A stretch of DNA of 64,000 bases from Blakeslea trispora (taxonomy: Eukaryota; Mucoromycota; Mucoromycetes; Mucorales; Choanephoraceae): NCBI GenBank assembly GCA_025331445.1, contig JAIWNE010000086.1:62001-126000 (forward strand), given 5' to 3'. The notes below the pieces were generated by a model, which did no database searches, was not told the origin of the DNA, and was given only the letters and a program-made list of their open reading frames with translations. Of the stretch, positions 22,338 through 31,664 are shown one piece after another (positions within the stretch are counted from its first letter, which is position 1; each line of letters begins with the position of its first letter). A program made the position numbers and the translations under genes.

Positions 22338-22338
22338 G

Positions 22339-22395
22339 TGTTGATAGCTTTGAGTAATGGTATGTGTTTTGTTGATAGCTTTGACTAAATATTTT
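22339..22395 (+). repeat. Two-copy 31-bp tandem repeat used as CACTA target
   Basis: TTGATAGCTTTGA(G/C)TAATGG... TATGTGTTTTG is present twice around the CACTA insertion. The second, uninterrupted copy (about 22346-22386) reads ...TAATGGTATGTGTTTTGTTGATAGC, which is what the insertion site would look like before duplication of TGT. Confidence 0.6.
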
Positions 22396-22466
22396 GGACT
22401 GGTAGCCCAGTGGTATAACATTGGACTTACAGGCGTTAGGTTTTGAGTTCAACTCCTCGTAACCGT
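22396..22466 (+). tRNA. Degenerate tRNA-like sequence with A and B boxes
   Basis: The ~70-nt stretch contains a good A box (TAGCCCAGTGGTA) and B box (AGTTCAACTC) at tRNA-like spacing, and is followed directly by a T7 run that could stop RNA polymerase III. Partial acceptor pairing (ACTGGTA with TAACCGT, five of seven) is visible. The T-arm and anticodon arm do not fold well, so this is probably a tRNA pseudogene or a tRNA-derived element rather than a working tRNA. No anticodon is assigned. Confidence 0.4.
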
Positions 22467-22598
22467 TTTTTTATATTTTATTTATTTAAAATACTTCCCG
22501 GCAATTTCTTTTTATTTCGATTTTAAGATTATTATTTTGAAAATTTTTTTCTTTTTTTTGCTTTTCTTTAAATCTCTTAAAACTTAACAACTGTTAAC

Positions 22599-23895
22599 AT
22601 GCCACCCATTCGCAGATCTACTCGTCAGTTGCTCTCATCTAACGACATGGAGAATAACAACGACCAGATGTCAACAACAACAGCTGTAAATGAGCAAGTT
22701 TTACGCGTAGAAGCTGAAACCAACGAAGAGTAACTAGCAAACAATATTTTATTTATAAGTGAACTAAACAAATAGTTTTAGAATTGTTAACTCAAGTGAT
22801 GAGGTTGCTCATTGGAGTCGTGATCGAGTTATTCCCCTTATGAATGGAGGCACTTTTTTCGAAACTTTCGGAACAGTTGAAAAATATCAAAGGTATGCTG
22901 TAATAATTGTTTGAATTGCTTAAATTAACTTCGGGGCTTTAGATATCTTCTTAATAATGGCATTTTTTATAACATCGATGCAGTGTTTCTTTGTCAAGGC
23001 GATAGAGATAGCAGAATGTATTTCAATGATAGAAGATATCCTCGTTGGCGTTGTAATGGCCGTATCATTGATAGAAAAACAAGAGAAAAATGTTGTAATG
23101 GCAAAGAAATGACAGCAAAAAAAAACTCTTTTTTCGAAAATCGCAAATTGAACGAAGCTGAAGTAATGCGATTCCTATATGGCTGGGCTTTAGGCATGCG
23201 TAATTTCCAGTTGACTCTTTTTGTTGGTACTTCATTTAACTCTATTAGAGAGTTAATGAATGGATGGTATCAAATGATCCAAGAAGACATTCATAACGAT
23301 GATGTGAAGATTGGTGGACCAGGTGTTATTGTAGAATTAGATGAATCCAAGTTTGGAAAAAGAAAATATCATCAAGGTCATCGAGTTGAAGGTGTTTGGG
23401 TCTTTGGTGGTATCGAACGATCAGATGAAAGAAAATGCTTTTTGGTTACTGTGCCCAATCGAACGGCTGCTACTTTATTGGATGTAATCGAAAGACATGT
23501 GCTTCCTGGATCCATCATCCACACGGATTGTTGGAAAGCATATGATCGAATTGAAGAGTTAGGTAGACTCTATGAGCATTTTACAGTGAATCATAGTGTG
23601 GAATATGTTACCGAAGAAGGTGTTCATACAAACACGATTGAAGGTAAGTTATTTTATATCTTAAGTTATTTTTTTACTAATAAATTAAATAGGCACATGG
23701 CATGGAATAAAAATTAATGTTACTCCTCGCCAAAGAAACAAATAAATGATGCCTTGGGTTTTGTTGAAGTTTATTTGGGCAAGAAAGCATTTTGGAGACA
23801 TTTGGGGTGGTATTGAAAAAGTACTTAAAGAAGTACAATTTGCTCGTGCCCAAATTAATCCACCTTTTATCACTGATTACGATGAGAATGATTAA
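22599..23895 (+). pseudogene. Merlin / IS1595 (ISXO2-like) transposase
   Basis: Exons 22599-22729, 22776-22892, 22943-23643 and 23693-23895 join in phase through introns of 46-50 nt. The N-terminal third has the WRC...C...CC zinc-ribbon style of the family (RWRCNG...REKCCNG). The catalytic region is clear: IVELDESKFGKRKYHQGH (first Asp), SIIHTDCWKAYD (second Asp) and NHSVEYV...HTNTIEGTW (His/Asn and Glu). The only break seen is TAA at 23743-23745, after RNK; similarity then continues in the same frame (FIWARKHFG...). Merlin elements are known in animals, oomycetes and some fungi. The start at 22599 is the first ATG of the open exon. Confidence 0.82.
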
Positions 23896-24640
23896 AAGTT
23901 TTTTATTAATTAATTCAATAAATGCTCAATTCTTTTTTTTAAAAAAAACCCCAAACGATTTATTCAGAAGACAATTATTAGCAAATGTTTAGTTGGTTTT
24001 TAAAAATAATGAACTAGTTATTTTATAATCTAACATATTTTATTTAAAGATTATTTAACTTCATTCAAGTAAAAAGATAAAAATCAAACTTTAATGAAGT
24101 AATTTAAAACTTTTATGGCTGTTGTATTATATTTATTTAAAAGAATAAGTATTCTCTTTTTTACTAATTTTAAAAAGAAATAAAATACAGCAGCTTTGAT
24201 GTGATCATTTCAATACATTGTTGCTAACATATTTTTTTGACGTCAAATAGAAAGCTGTATCATCTTAGATTTTTTATTTCTTTTCATGAAAAATAAAAGC
24301 TATCTTAGCTATTTGGAATACAAAACTATTGAAAAATGCACCATCAATAACAAAGCATTCAAAAGAAAGGTTTGAGCTATTGATTTCACTTTATAAATAT
24401 AAAAAATAAAAATAGAGCCCAGCAAGATTCGAACTTACGTTTTTCTGGTAAAAGGTTAACGTGTTGACCAATAAGCCAACAATACCTCTAGCCATATATT
24501 ATTGATAGATAATTTACATGGCAAGATTGCAAATTTTTAAAGAAATTATTTATAGTCAGCCAATGATGTTTTAGGGTCAGCAATTATTGCAAATTGATGC
24601 TAGTACATCTAGCAGTCTGTACAAAAAGTTATATGCATTC
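23896..24640. other. Merlin 3' flank, no other gene
   Basis: AT-rich 3' region between the transposase stop and the right inverted terminal sequence. Apart from the tRNA-like sequence at 24415-24494 I see no feature. Confidence 0.4.
24415..24494 (-). tRNA. Second tRNA-like sequence, opposite strand
   Basis: On the minus strand this has a D-arm (GTTG...CAAC), an A box (TGGCTTATTGG), and a perfect T-arm (GTAAG TTCGAAT CTTGC) containing a B box. The 3' acceptor strand would be TGGGCTC. The 5' acceptor strand pairs only partly and the anticodon stem is poor. It is likely a tRNA pseudogene or tRNA-derived. It faces the other tRNA-like sequence (22396-22466) across the Merlin transposase. Confidence 0.4.
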
Positions 24641-24682
24641 TTACCACTTTCAAAAAATCCGGGGATGTTCTTACACAGCTCC

Positions 24683-25250
24683 ATGCTTTGAAATAGATAG
24701 TGGACTTGATGGTGAAATATAATGTTCGGTTGGGAAGTCATGGAAAAGGAACAGAGATGTTGTATACAGCCTACATTCTACTCCATCTGAGACATTATCT
24801 AGATCTAAACGGGTACCTAGTTACACGACCTTTCATTATTCATAGCCAGATTGACACTTAGCTCAGTCTAAATAAAAGATCGGATCACACTTCATTTACA
24901 TCAGGACACTTGGATCGAAACAATTGCGCCAATGTTAACCTTTGGTCAATTGCAATAGGTATCAACCTTTATCCAAAGCACCCGATTAGCTATCATCAAT
25001 TGCACTCAGTTTAAATAAGGATTGCTACTCAGTTATCATGAAAGTATAAATAGAAAGCACATATTTGAAATAACGCAGATCAAATTCATATCTATCTTTT
25101 TAGCCGTTCAGGTTCTAATCACTTCTCTGTTTTACACTTTTACTTGTTTTATTTGTGCCTGTTATATTCTCGGATATAACAAGAGAGATTGAATGTAGAT
25201 TCTAAAAGAGGGATCATTTACTTCTTTTATAAAGACAACCGACAGTTGTA
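24683..25250. other. Unassigned segment between Merlin and Tc1
   Basis: No coding similarity is seen. A TATAAATAG box (about 25046) and a perfect inverted repeat TGTTATAT-TCTCGG-ATATAACA (25160-25181) are present. It may be LTR or element-interior sequence: it should connect to the CACTA terminus at 29219 once the Tc1 insertion is removed, but I could not confirm that from the left end of that family. Confidence 0.3.
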
Positions 25251-25310
25251 CAGTCAGAACGAAAAAAAAAAGATAATTTCTTAAATTCCGACAAGGGCAT
25301 CAAGGTAAGT

Positions 25311-27754
25311 CTCTATTTCCTGGTAGATTTACTTTCTAATTCCGCTAATGTGACGGTTAATACTCCTTCAATAAACTTTCCCAAAAACCTTTCATTTCAA
25401 ATTGAAAGTGCACTTTTACGCGATTATCATAATGTCTGCTACTAACAACGAAATCATCTATTCTTTAGAGAATATTCACGAAGCCCTTTCTTCCAGTACA
25501 ATTTCTGGTGTTTATGCTTTGACCCGCTCTATCAAGGTCAAGGAATCAGACTGGCAAGACTGTCTCGAAGAGATGAGCGAGTTGTGCGCCATGAAATGGG
25601 TGGTTTTCAGCTCAAACAAGCAGCCCACTTCCATGGATGCTCAAGAAGCTCTTCAAAAGAAGATCAGAATGAAGTATTCTGCCAAGTATATCTGTCACCG
25701 TAGTGGCAGTTATGCTTCTGTTGCTCGCGATGAAGGCAGACCAACCCAGAAGAAGTCAAAAAAGGCTGGATGCACTGCTTCCCTTAGCATTAAGTGCTAT
25801 TTTAAAGAACCTGAGGTGTATCACTTCATTCCCGTTGCTCAAGAACATGCTTTTCATGTTCCTGGCGATCAAGCCGATGATCTTCGTTGTCTTCCTCTCT
25901 CAAGAAGGTACCTCTTGAAAATTCGAAATTAGTTGGAACATAGCTCCAAATCTGCTCGTCAGATCAGAATGGATCTTCTTCGTGAGATGGACAGATACGG
26001 CAACAGAAACGAGAGAAGAGTGAACTATCACGACGTTTGGAACTTGATGAATAAGGTATTATTTTTGAAATATATTTTGAGAGATTGTCTAATTACTTTT
26101 ATTTGCTACATGATAGGTCAAGGAGCGATTCTATCAATTGGATAGTGATCATTTCGTTTCTTTCAAGATGTGGTTACAAACCAAGCTTCCTGAAAGAAAC
26201 TTTTTGATTTTCATCGCTGATCTTTGTACTTACAGCGGCAATGCCAATCTTTTTGGTCTCGGTTTCTCTTCTCCTTTGCAGCAGACAAAAATGAGAAACG
26301 CCATCTCTTTTTGTTTGGATGCAACCCATGATGTGTCCCAAGGTGTTGATGTTATCATGTACACCTTGTTGATTCGTGATGAAGAGATTTGTCGTGGTTG
26401 GCCCGTTGGATACATGATGACTAACGATCATTCAGTAGCACCTATTGTACAATGGCTTCAATTCTTGAAGTCATCCAATGTGTTGGTCGATCCCAAGCAA
26501 TTCACCATCGATTGTTGCAAGGCCGAAGTTAGAGCTATCAGAACAACCTTCCCTAAAGCCAGCATCCAATACTGTGTTTTTCACGTCATGCAGGCTTGGG
26601 GTAAAAAAATAGACGTCGTTTGCAAAGCTCCCAGTGGTATTCCTGCTGAAAACAAACTTTTTCGAACAGCAATACGTCGTGCTCTTTCGCAGATAATTTA
26701 CGAAAATGATTTGGATGTCTTTCATCAGAAAATTAACCAGTTTGTTGAAGACTACGCCTCTCAAGTTGAGCTGATTGGCTATCTCAAGAAAAACTGGTTT
26801 TTTGAAGATATCATGAAGGTATGGAGTAGAGCCTACCACTAAAATCAGTTTTCGCATATGCTCACTAATAACTATATCGAATCGTGGCACAATCAATTGA
26901 AAACTGTGTTTCTTGGGAGAGCAAGAAACAGAAGATTAGACAAGCTTGTTTTTGTTCTGGTGGAAGAGGTCGAGTACTTTTTGCGTCAAGAATCTGATCG
27001 TATTCTTGGCAACAACGGTGCAATGACCAAGTACCAGAAGATGCAAAGGGTTAGAGAGATGGAGACAGAGAAGTTGACTGCCGATGAAGTCTCAGCCATG
27101 ATTAGTCGCTCTTTTGAACATTTTGAGGATAAATGCGGTGAGTGGCAAGTTTTGTCTTTTTCCGAGGAAGAAGTTGTGTATAGCGTTGTTGTCAATGGCG
27201 ATCTTCTTGTTGTTTCCTGCTCTTGTTTGGATTTCGAGCATCGTCGTAGACCTTGCAAGCATATGTACTTGCTTGCTCGTTTTCTTTCATTGAAAGTATA
27301 TCTTCCCTCCGCTTCTTTGCCTGCTGCCGAAGACAGTCTTCCTGCCAATGCGACTGACGAGGTTCAGCAAGAAACAATAGACGCAGTAAAGATCAAAGCT
27401 GAACGATGTGTACAGATTGAAAGAACTTTACATCACTTCAATACTGATTTGGGTAGGATGTCTAACTACGCAACAGACGCAGACATTAGCATCGTACTCA
27501 AGTCATACAAAAATGCACTTGCAGCCATACAGCAACTCAAAGATAAGTATGCTAACAACCTTCGTACCTCAGATACACAACGTTAAATTTTTTATTTTTT
27601 TACTTTATTTTTTACTTTATTTTTTTTATTCATTTTCACCCTTTTTTTTTCGATTTCCTGGACTTGTTCCTCCAAAAATAAACACAAAATCTACCTTAAA
27701 AAAGCCACATTAGCGGAATTAGAAAGTAAAATCTCCCAGGAAATATAAACGTAC
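25311..27754 (+). mobile_element. Mutator-like element (MULE)
   Basis: The inverted ends share TATTTCCTGG.AGATTT followed by ACTTTCTAATTCCGCTAATGTG (read on the left as 25315-25353 and inverted on the right at 27706-27746). Outside them, GCATCA occurs on both sides, part of a possible 9-bp duplication that has diverged. Inside is a MULE transposase. The insert lies inside the Tc1 element at 25251-29216. Confidence 0.75.
25432..27586 (+). pseudogene. MULE transposase with SWIM zinc finger
   Basis: Two exons, 25432-26055 and 26117-27586, are joined by a 61-nt intron in phase. The N-terminal third has a FAR1/WRKY-like Cys/His region (KYICHRSGSY...GCTASLSIKCYF). The MULE core is clear: ISFCLDATHDVSQGVDV (first Asp), TIDCCKAEVRAI (the family usually has D here), and the YCVFHVMQAWGKKI block (C..H.). 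A SWIM motif follows (CSCLDF...RPCKHMY). Stops TAG 25930-25932 and TAA 26840-26842 are the only breaks; the second falls in AYH-stop-NQFSHM. The C-terminal tail (IERTLHHFNTDL...QLKDKYANN) recurs in the pogo chimera at 45034-45315. Confidence 0.82.
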
Positions 27755-28104
27755 GCATCATGAGTGATGTATCGTAAGCTAGATGCATCCTTAAATCAAG
27801 ACATTTATTTAAGACACAATTCTACTTTGTGTCATCAAGCTCAATTTATATTGACAAGCTCAATTTATATTGACAATCTCATTCTACACTGAATAAAACC
27901 CTCGCTTTAATCTTGTTTAACTCATCTTGACTTAACAGATAACTTAATGAGGGATGAGGACCATTATACTTGTTGTTCAGTCAACACTTCTTAGTTAACC
28001 AAGCTTTCTTTTTCGGATCATACACTTTCAGATGTGTAATTAATAAAATTGTAAAAAAAATGGAGCTAAAATGTTTTCTTATTTGTGGATTGCTTGCCTA
28101 GGAG
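27755..28104. other. Tc1 element 3' side, no gene
   Basis: AT-rich stretch between the MULE and the transposase 3' end. It contains a small direct repeat, AAGCTCAATTTATATTGAC, twice in a row at about 27838-27875. No gene is seen. Confidence 0.4.
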
Positions 28105-29104
28105 TCAATTGAGCCTCTTTTGGCAGCAATCACTTTTCTCATACGTGATGGCATGCTTGAAACAGTTTTGTCGAGGTATTTTGACAGTGATACTGTTCCA
28201 AGCATCCACCAGCATCTTCTCAGTGCTTTTTTGGCCTATGAACCTGGACCAGTCTTGATGGAAGCGTCGCTTGATATCACTCCAGACGTTCTCAATGGGG
28301 TTGAGATCAAGGGATTGAGCAGGCCACTCTATTTTCTCAACCCCATTGAGATCCCTCCACTCCTTGGCTGCCTGGTCAGTGTGGATGCTGACATTGTCTT
28401 CCATCAAGACTGGTCCAGGATTGCTCCGGAGAAAGTCCAGAAGAACAGGCTTGTAGACCAGGTCTACGAAATACTTGCTTGTTCTTCTGTCTTTGGGCAA
28501 GAACACCAAATCAGACTTGTTGTGGCCACAAATAGCCCCCGAAACCATAACGTTGGTCCTTCCACTCTTGAAGAAAGGCTTCAAGTAGTTCTTCTTGTAC
28601 TCCTCCTCGGGCAGTCTCCAGACTTTTTTTGCAAGATATCCTTGCTGATTTCCACGCTGGACGCATCTGTCAAGACGACTTGCTTCCATTGCTCTATTGT
28701 CCAGTTTCGGTGAGCTTTGGCAAATTGAAGCCTCTTCTCCCCATGGGCTTCCTTTAGAAAAAGCTTCTTTGCCACAACTCTCTTGTTGTAACCCAAACCA
28801 TGCAACTCCTTTACAGTGGTTTGGGTGTGCACCTTTACTGGCAGCTCTTGCAACAAAGAAGCAAGCGTGACAGATCTGTCCTTTTGGATGGCTCTCTTCA
28901 GGACTCTCTTGCTTCGTTCGTCAAAGGATTTGGGTCTTCCAGAGCCCCAGCTCTTTCAACGGTACCTCTGGCATGAAATCTCTTGATGGTCCTGTTAAGA
29001 GTGACTGGGTTAATTCCAAGTCCTTGGGCAATTTCGATCTGTAGTTGGTTTCTTTGCCAACGATCAACGATAATAGCTTTGAGTTCAGTGGATAATTGAG
29101 ACAT
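28105..29104 (-). pseudogene. Tc1-type transposase with frameshifts
   Basis: Three reading frames on the minus strand together cover one protein. 29104-28898 is the N-terminal HTH (MSQLSTELKAIIVDRW...GINPVTLNRTIKRF). 28856-28581 is the middle with VVLTDASSVEI (first Asp, with Ala where Glu is usual). 28689-28105 is the C-terminal part with VLMEDNVSIH (second Asp) and LNPIENVWSDIKRR (Glu). At least two frameshifts, near 28900 and 28640, inactivate it. The start at 29104 is the Met that begins the conserved HTH. It is the transposase of the element bounded by 25251 and 29216. Confidence 0.8.
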
Positions 29105-29218
29105 ATTCCGAGTTTTAAGGAATTTTTTTAAGAATGATGGGAATGTAAGACGTGTCATACATTTACCCTTTTTTTACGGAGTCTAAAAAGATCATCTTTT
29201 TTTTTCGTTCTGACTGTA

Positions 29219-29419
29219 CATGTTGGAAGAAGGGAATTCGCCTTTTTTCACATAGATGTATTGGAGACAGTTAGAAGTATATCGTGTTCAAGTTTTAGAG
29301 CATTCTGACCATTTCTGGGCGAATTAATAATTTACTGCAAAAAGGACCTTTTTAAGAACCCCTTAAACTTGTGTTTTAAAATACAAGGTTAGGGCCTCTA
29401 AAGTTGATTTTTCGTAGTG
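29219..29419 (-). repeat. CACTA terminus (right end) interrupted by Tc1
   Basis: Read inverted it is CACTACGAAAAATCAACTTTAG followed by GGCCCTAACCTTG, TTTTTGCAGTAAATTATTAA, CCCAGAAATGGTC, AAAACTTGAACACG and CCCTTCTTCCAACATG. This is clearly homologous over ~200 bp to 9927-10126. The Tc1 element is inserted at the TA that follows CCAACATG. The right flank is a fragment of the small basic protein repeat. Confidence 0.75.
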
Positions 29420-29471
29420 ACCATCCAATAATTTTAACGATATTGTAAATATTTAATTAAATTTAACAACT

Positions 29472-29669
29472 CTCGTACCTGTCAGTAGCAATGAGCGTAT
29501 AAATAGTCATGAAGAAGTACCTCAGTTTATTAGAAGTTGGAACAAGTCGAAGAGGAAGGCATTTAAACCAAACGTACAAGTAAAAAAAAATATCAAGCGA
29601 AGAAGAACAGCTGTAGGCGAAGAGTCTACAAAATCACGTAGATCAAACAGATTCAATTCAGACTTCTAA
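29472..29669 (+). pseudogene. Small basic protein, repeat-family copy E (fragment)
   Basis: The frame encodes SNERINSHEEVPQFIRSW, KSKRKAFKPN and KRRRTA, matching the core and basic tail of the copies at 1982 and 4064, then a Ser/Arg-rich extension and stop. The 3' sequence AATAAAAATTATCTTTTATC matches the tail of copy C. There is no clear ATG. The left side is cut by the CACTA terminus at 29419 and the right side by the gypsy LTR starting at 29725, so only the last exon-sized portion remains. Confidence 0.45.
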
Positions 29670-30040
29670 TAATAGAACAAGAGAGAGCATCAAATGCATT
29701 TGAATAAAAATTATCTTTTATCTGTGTTGTATAAGTAGGTTCTCAGCAGTAGCAAAAGAGATAAAGTACGAATAAGACTCAACTTTTATTGTTTTATCCG
29801 GAATAAGTTCAAAGCAATTTGAATGAGTTTTCTAACTAGTCAAACATCTATCTCTATTTATACTATTCTATTGATGATGGAAAGTGAATTGGTCTTGGAT
29901 GCACAATGTCTATCTTCGCTACACCTTATCTTATCAACCAATGAACCACTATTTATAGCAGGCCAACTTTTATGACTTCGTGCATTGAGACATAAATAAT
30001 AAAGCAGTGACATCTTTATAGTTCTACAAGAGTTGAGATA

Positions 30041-31664
30041 CAGTGACCCGCAAAACTGTTCAAAAAGATTTTTTTTTACTTTGAACCTTATGATCGGGTA
30101 TTCAAACAAATTTTAAACCCCTTTTGTCATATCTTGTTAGCAAGCCTCAGTAACTTACTAAATGCTCACCAGGTTGCACAACGATCGGTTAATTTGAAGT
30201 GAAAACTACTCTTTCAAAAAAAGTCTTTTTGAACACTTTTGCGTGTGTCCGAGAAAAATCATAACAAAGGGAGGGGGGCTAGTATTTGAATTTATTTTGA
30301 CGCGTAATTGGTTTTTTCTTCTTCTCTTCACTTTTTTAAAGGTTTGTGTAAATTATGGTTGGTTTTGTCAAATCTTTTTAATTAACATTGCTCCATCTAG
30401 TTACATCTACTTGACATCTACCAACATGCCCAAACACATTAGCAATGACAAACGAAATGACGCGAAAGTTATGCTTTCCAAAAGTAAAAATGTTCGCGAA
30501 GTAGCGCGTCCGCTTGGTATCAGTCAAGGTACCGTTTCAAACATTCGTGGTGAAATAAACTTGGATATTCTTCAACATGCGGGTGGCCGACCAGGTAAGA
30601 TCAGCAAGAATCTCGGTCGCAAGGTACTTCAAGGTCTTTCTACTGGCGTTTTCAAGACCGCAAAAGATGCGCAGCGATTCCTTGCTGATCAACAAGTTGT
30701 TGTTTCTGAGGATACCGTGCGTAGGTTTCTCAAAAGCGCCAAAATGACAGCTATTCATAAGCCAAAGGTCCTTCCTCTAACACCTAAGCGTATGAAAGAC
30801 CGCTTGGAATGGGCCGAGGATCACAGAAGTTGGACTATCAACGATTGGAGGTCCGTGATGTTCTCCGATGAGACCAAAATCAACAGAATTGGCTCGGATG
30901 GTGCTTAATGGGTTTGGAAAGCCGATAACAAGGAGTTGAAAGCGTTTCAACTTGACCATCTTTACAAGCATGGAGGTAGTTCCATCATGCTTTGGGGCTG
31001 CTTTTGTTGGAAAGGTCCAAGCTTTCTTGCGAAGATCAATGGCAAGATGAACTCTGAGTTGTACACTCAGATCATAGACGATGAGTTGGTTAGATCGCTA
31101 GAATTCTATGGTTATACTGAGCATGACGCCATATTTCAGCATGATAATGACCCCAAGCATACTTCCAAGCATACCAAACGTCATCTCAAGGATTGCAACA
31201 TTCAAGTTCTCAACTGGCCGTCCTTCTCGCCCGACTTGAATCCCATTGAAAATTTTTGAAGTATTGTCAAAAGACATTTAGCTGCCTTTGACACTGTTCC
31301 AGGGTCTATTGCTGAGTTATTTGAACGTGTAACTCAAGCTTGAAACAATATTAATCCTGAAACATGCAACAATCTTGTTGAAAACATGCCAAATAGAATA
31401 GCTAATCTTATCGCCGCTAAAGGTGATCAAATCCCCTATTAATAAGAAGTTAATGCACACCAGCAAAACTGTTCAAAAAGACTTTTTTTGAAAGAGTAGT
31501 TTTCACTTCAAATTAACCGATCGTTGTGCAACCTGGTGAGCATTTAGTAAGTTACTGAGGCTTGCTAACAAGATATGACAAAAGGGGTTTAAAATTTGTT
31601 TGAATACCCGATCATAAGGTTCAAAGTAAAAAAAAATCTTTTTGAACAGTTTTGCGGGTCATTA
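30041..31664 (+). mobile_element. Tc1-type element with ~200-bp inverted repeats
   Basis: It begins CAGTGACCCGCAAAACTG at a TA (30039-30040) and ends CAGTTTTGCGGGTCATTA before TA. The inverted repeats run about 200 bp each (30041-30246 and 31456-31664). Inside each repeat the outer motif GCAAAACTGTTCAAAAAGA recurs, inverted and diverged, at the inner end, so the element carries four copies. The single transposase gene is on the plus strand. Confidence 0.88.
30426..31442 (+). pseudogene. Tc1 transposase, one frame with three stops
   Basis: 339 codons run from ATG 30426 to TAA 31440 in a single frame with no indel. The stops are TAA 30906-30908, TGA 31257-31259 and TGA 31341-31343. The N-terminus has two HTH regions (AKVMLSKSKNVREVARPLG...). 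The catalytic triad is complete: VMFSDETKI, IFQHDNDPKHTS and LNPIEN, with 34 residues between the second Asp and the Glu (DD34E). The stop after IENF falls where the family has Trp (IENxW), the stop after GSDGA where Gln is usual, and the last where Trp is usual. All three fit G-to-A or C-to-T changes. Confidence 0.85.

Larger units (their letters stand above)
14350..22338. mobile_element. Near-complete CACTA (EnSpm-like) element, 8.0 kb
   Basis: It begins CACTACAGAAAA and ends TTTTCTGTAGTG, with TGT on each side (14347-14349 and 22339-22341), a 3-bp target duplication as expected for CACTA. Subterminal arrays of ATGAGTTA / TAACTCAT occur at both ends. It carries three genes: accessory coiled-coil gene 15810-16961 (+), small gene 17033-17749 (-), and Tnp2-like transposase 18124-20497 (-). 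The element sits in the 5' flank of the Merlin transposase. Only one inactivating change was seen, a frameshift near 19340. Confidence 0.85.
14163..24682. mobile_element. Merlin (IS1595-like) element, enlarged by a nested CACTA
   Basis: Inverted terminal sequences at about 14163-14206 and 24640-24682 share TGTAAGAACATCCCCGGATTTTTT, written here as two blocks: TGTAAGAACATC and CCCGGATTTTTT. Outside this block both ends read GGRGCT. Between them, in addition to the nested 8-kb CACTA, is a spliced IS1595/Merlin transposase (22599-23895). Without the CACTA the element would be about 2.5 kb. I could not find matching target duplications: the left flank is CACTA transposase coding sequence and the right flank is unrelated. 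Confidence 0.7.
25251..29216. mobile_element. Tc1-type element carrying a nested MULE
   Basis: Both ends read CAGTCAGAACGAAAAAAAAA (the right end inverted), and each is bordered by TA (25249-25250 and 29217-29218). The transposase pseudogene is on the minus strand at the right. A Mutator-like element (about 25311-27754) is inserted near the left end; without it the Tc1 element would be about 1.5 kb. The right border interrupts a CACTA terminus at a TA that is present in the homologous uninterrupted terminus at about 10127. Confidence 0.82.

Noticed and set aside
26471..27377. Minus-strand ORFs of 60-141 codons
   Set aside because: Shadows of the MULE transposase.
27408..27713. Separate 101-codon ORF after the MULE gene
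   Set aside because: It overlaps the MULE transposase in another frame and ends in T-rich low complexity.
28120..28713. 197-codon plus-strand ORF
   Set aside because: It is the antisense of the Tc1 transposase on the minus strand, which has clear catalytic motifs.
9927..29419. A single 19.5-kb CACTA spanning the nest
   Set aside because: Both outer ends are of the same (transposase-proximal) type, and the flanking triplets GGC and ACC do not match; 9927 pairs better with 11524.
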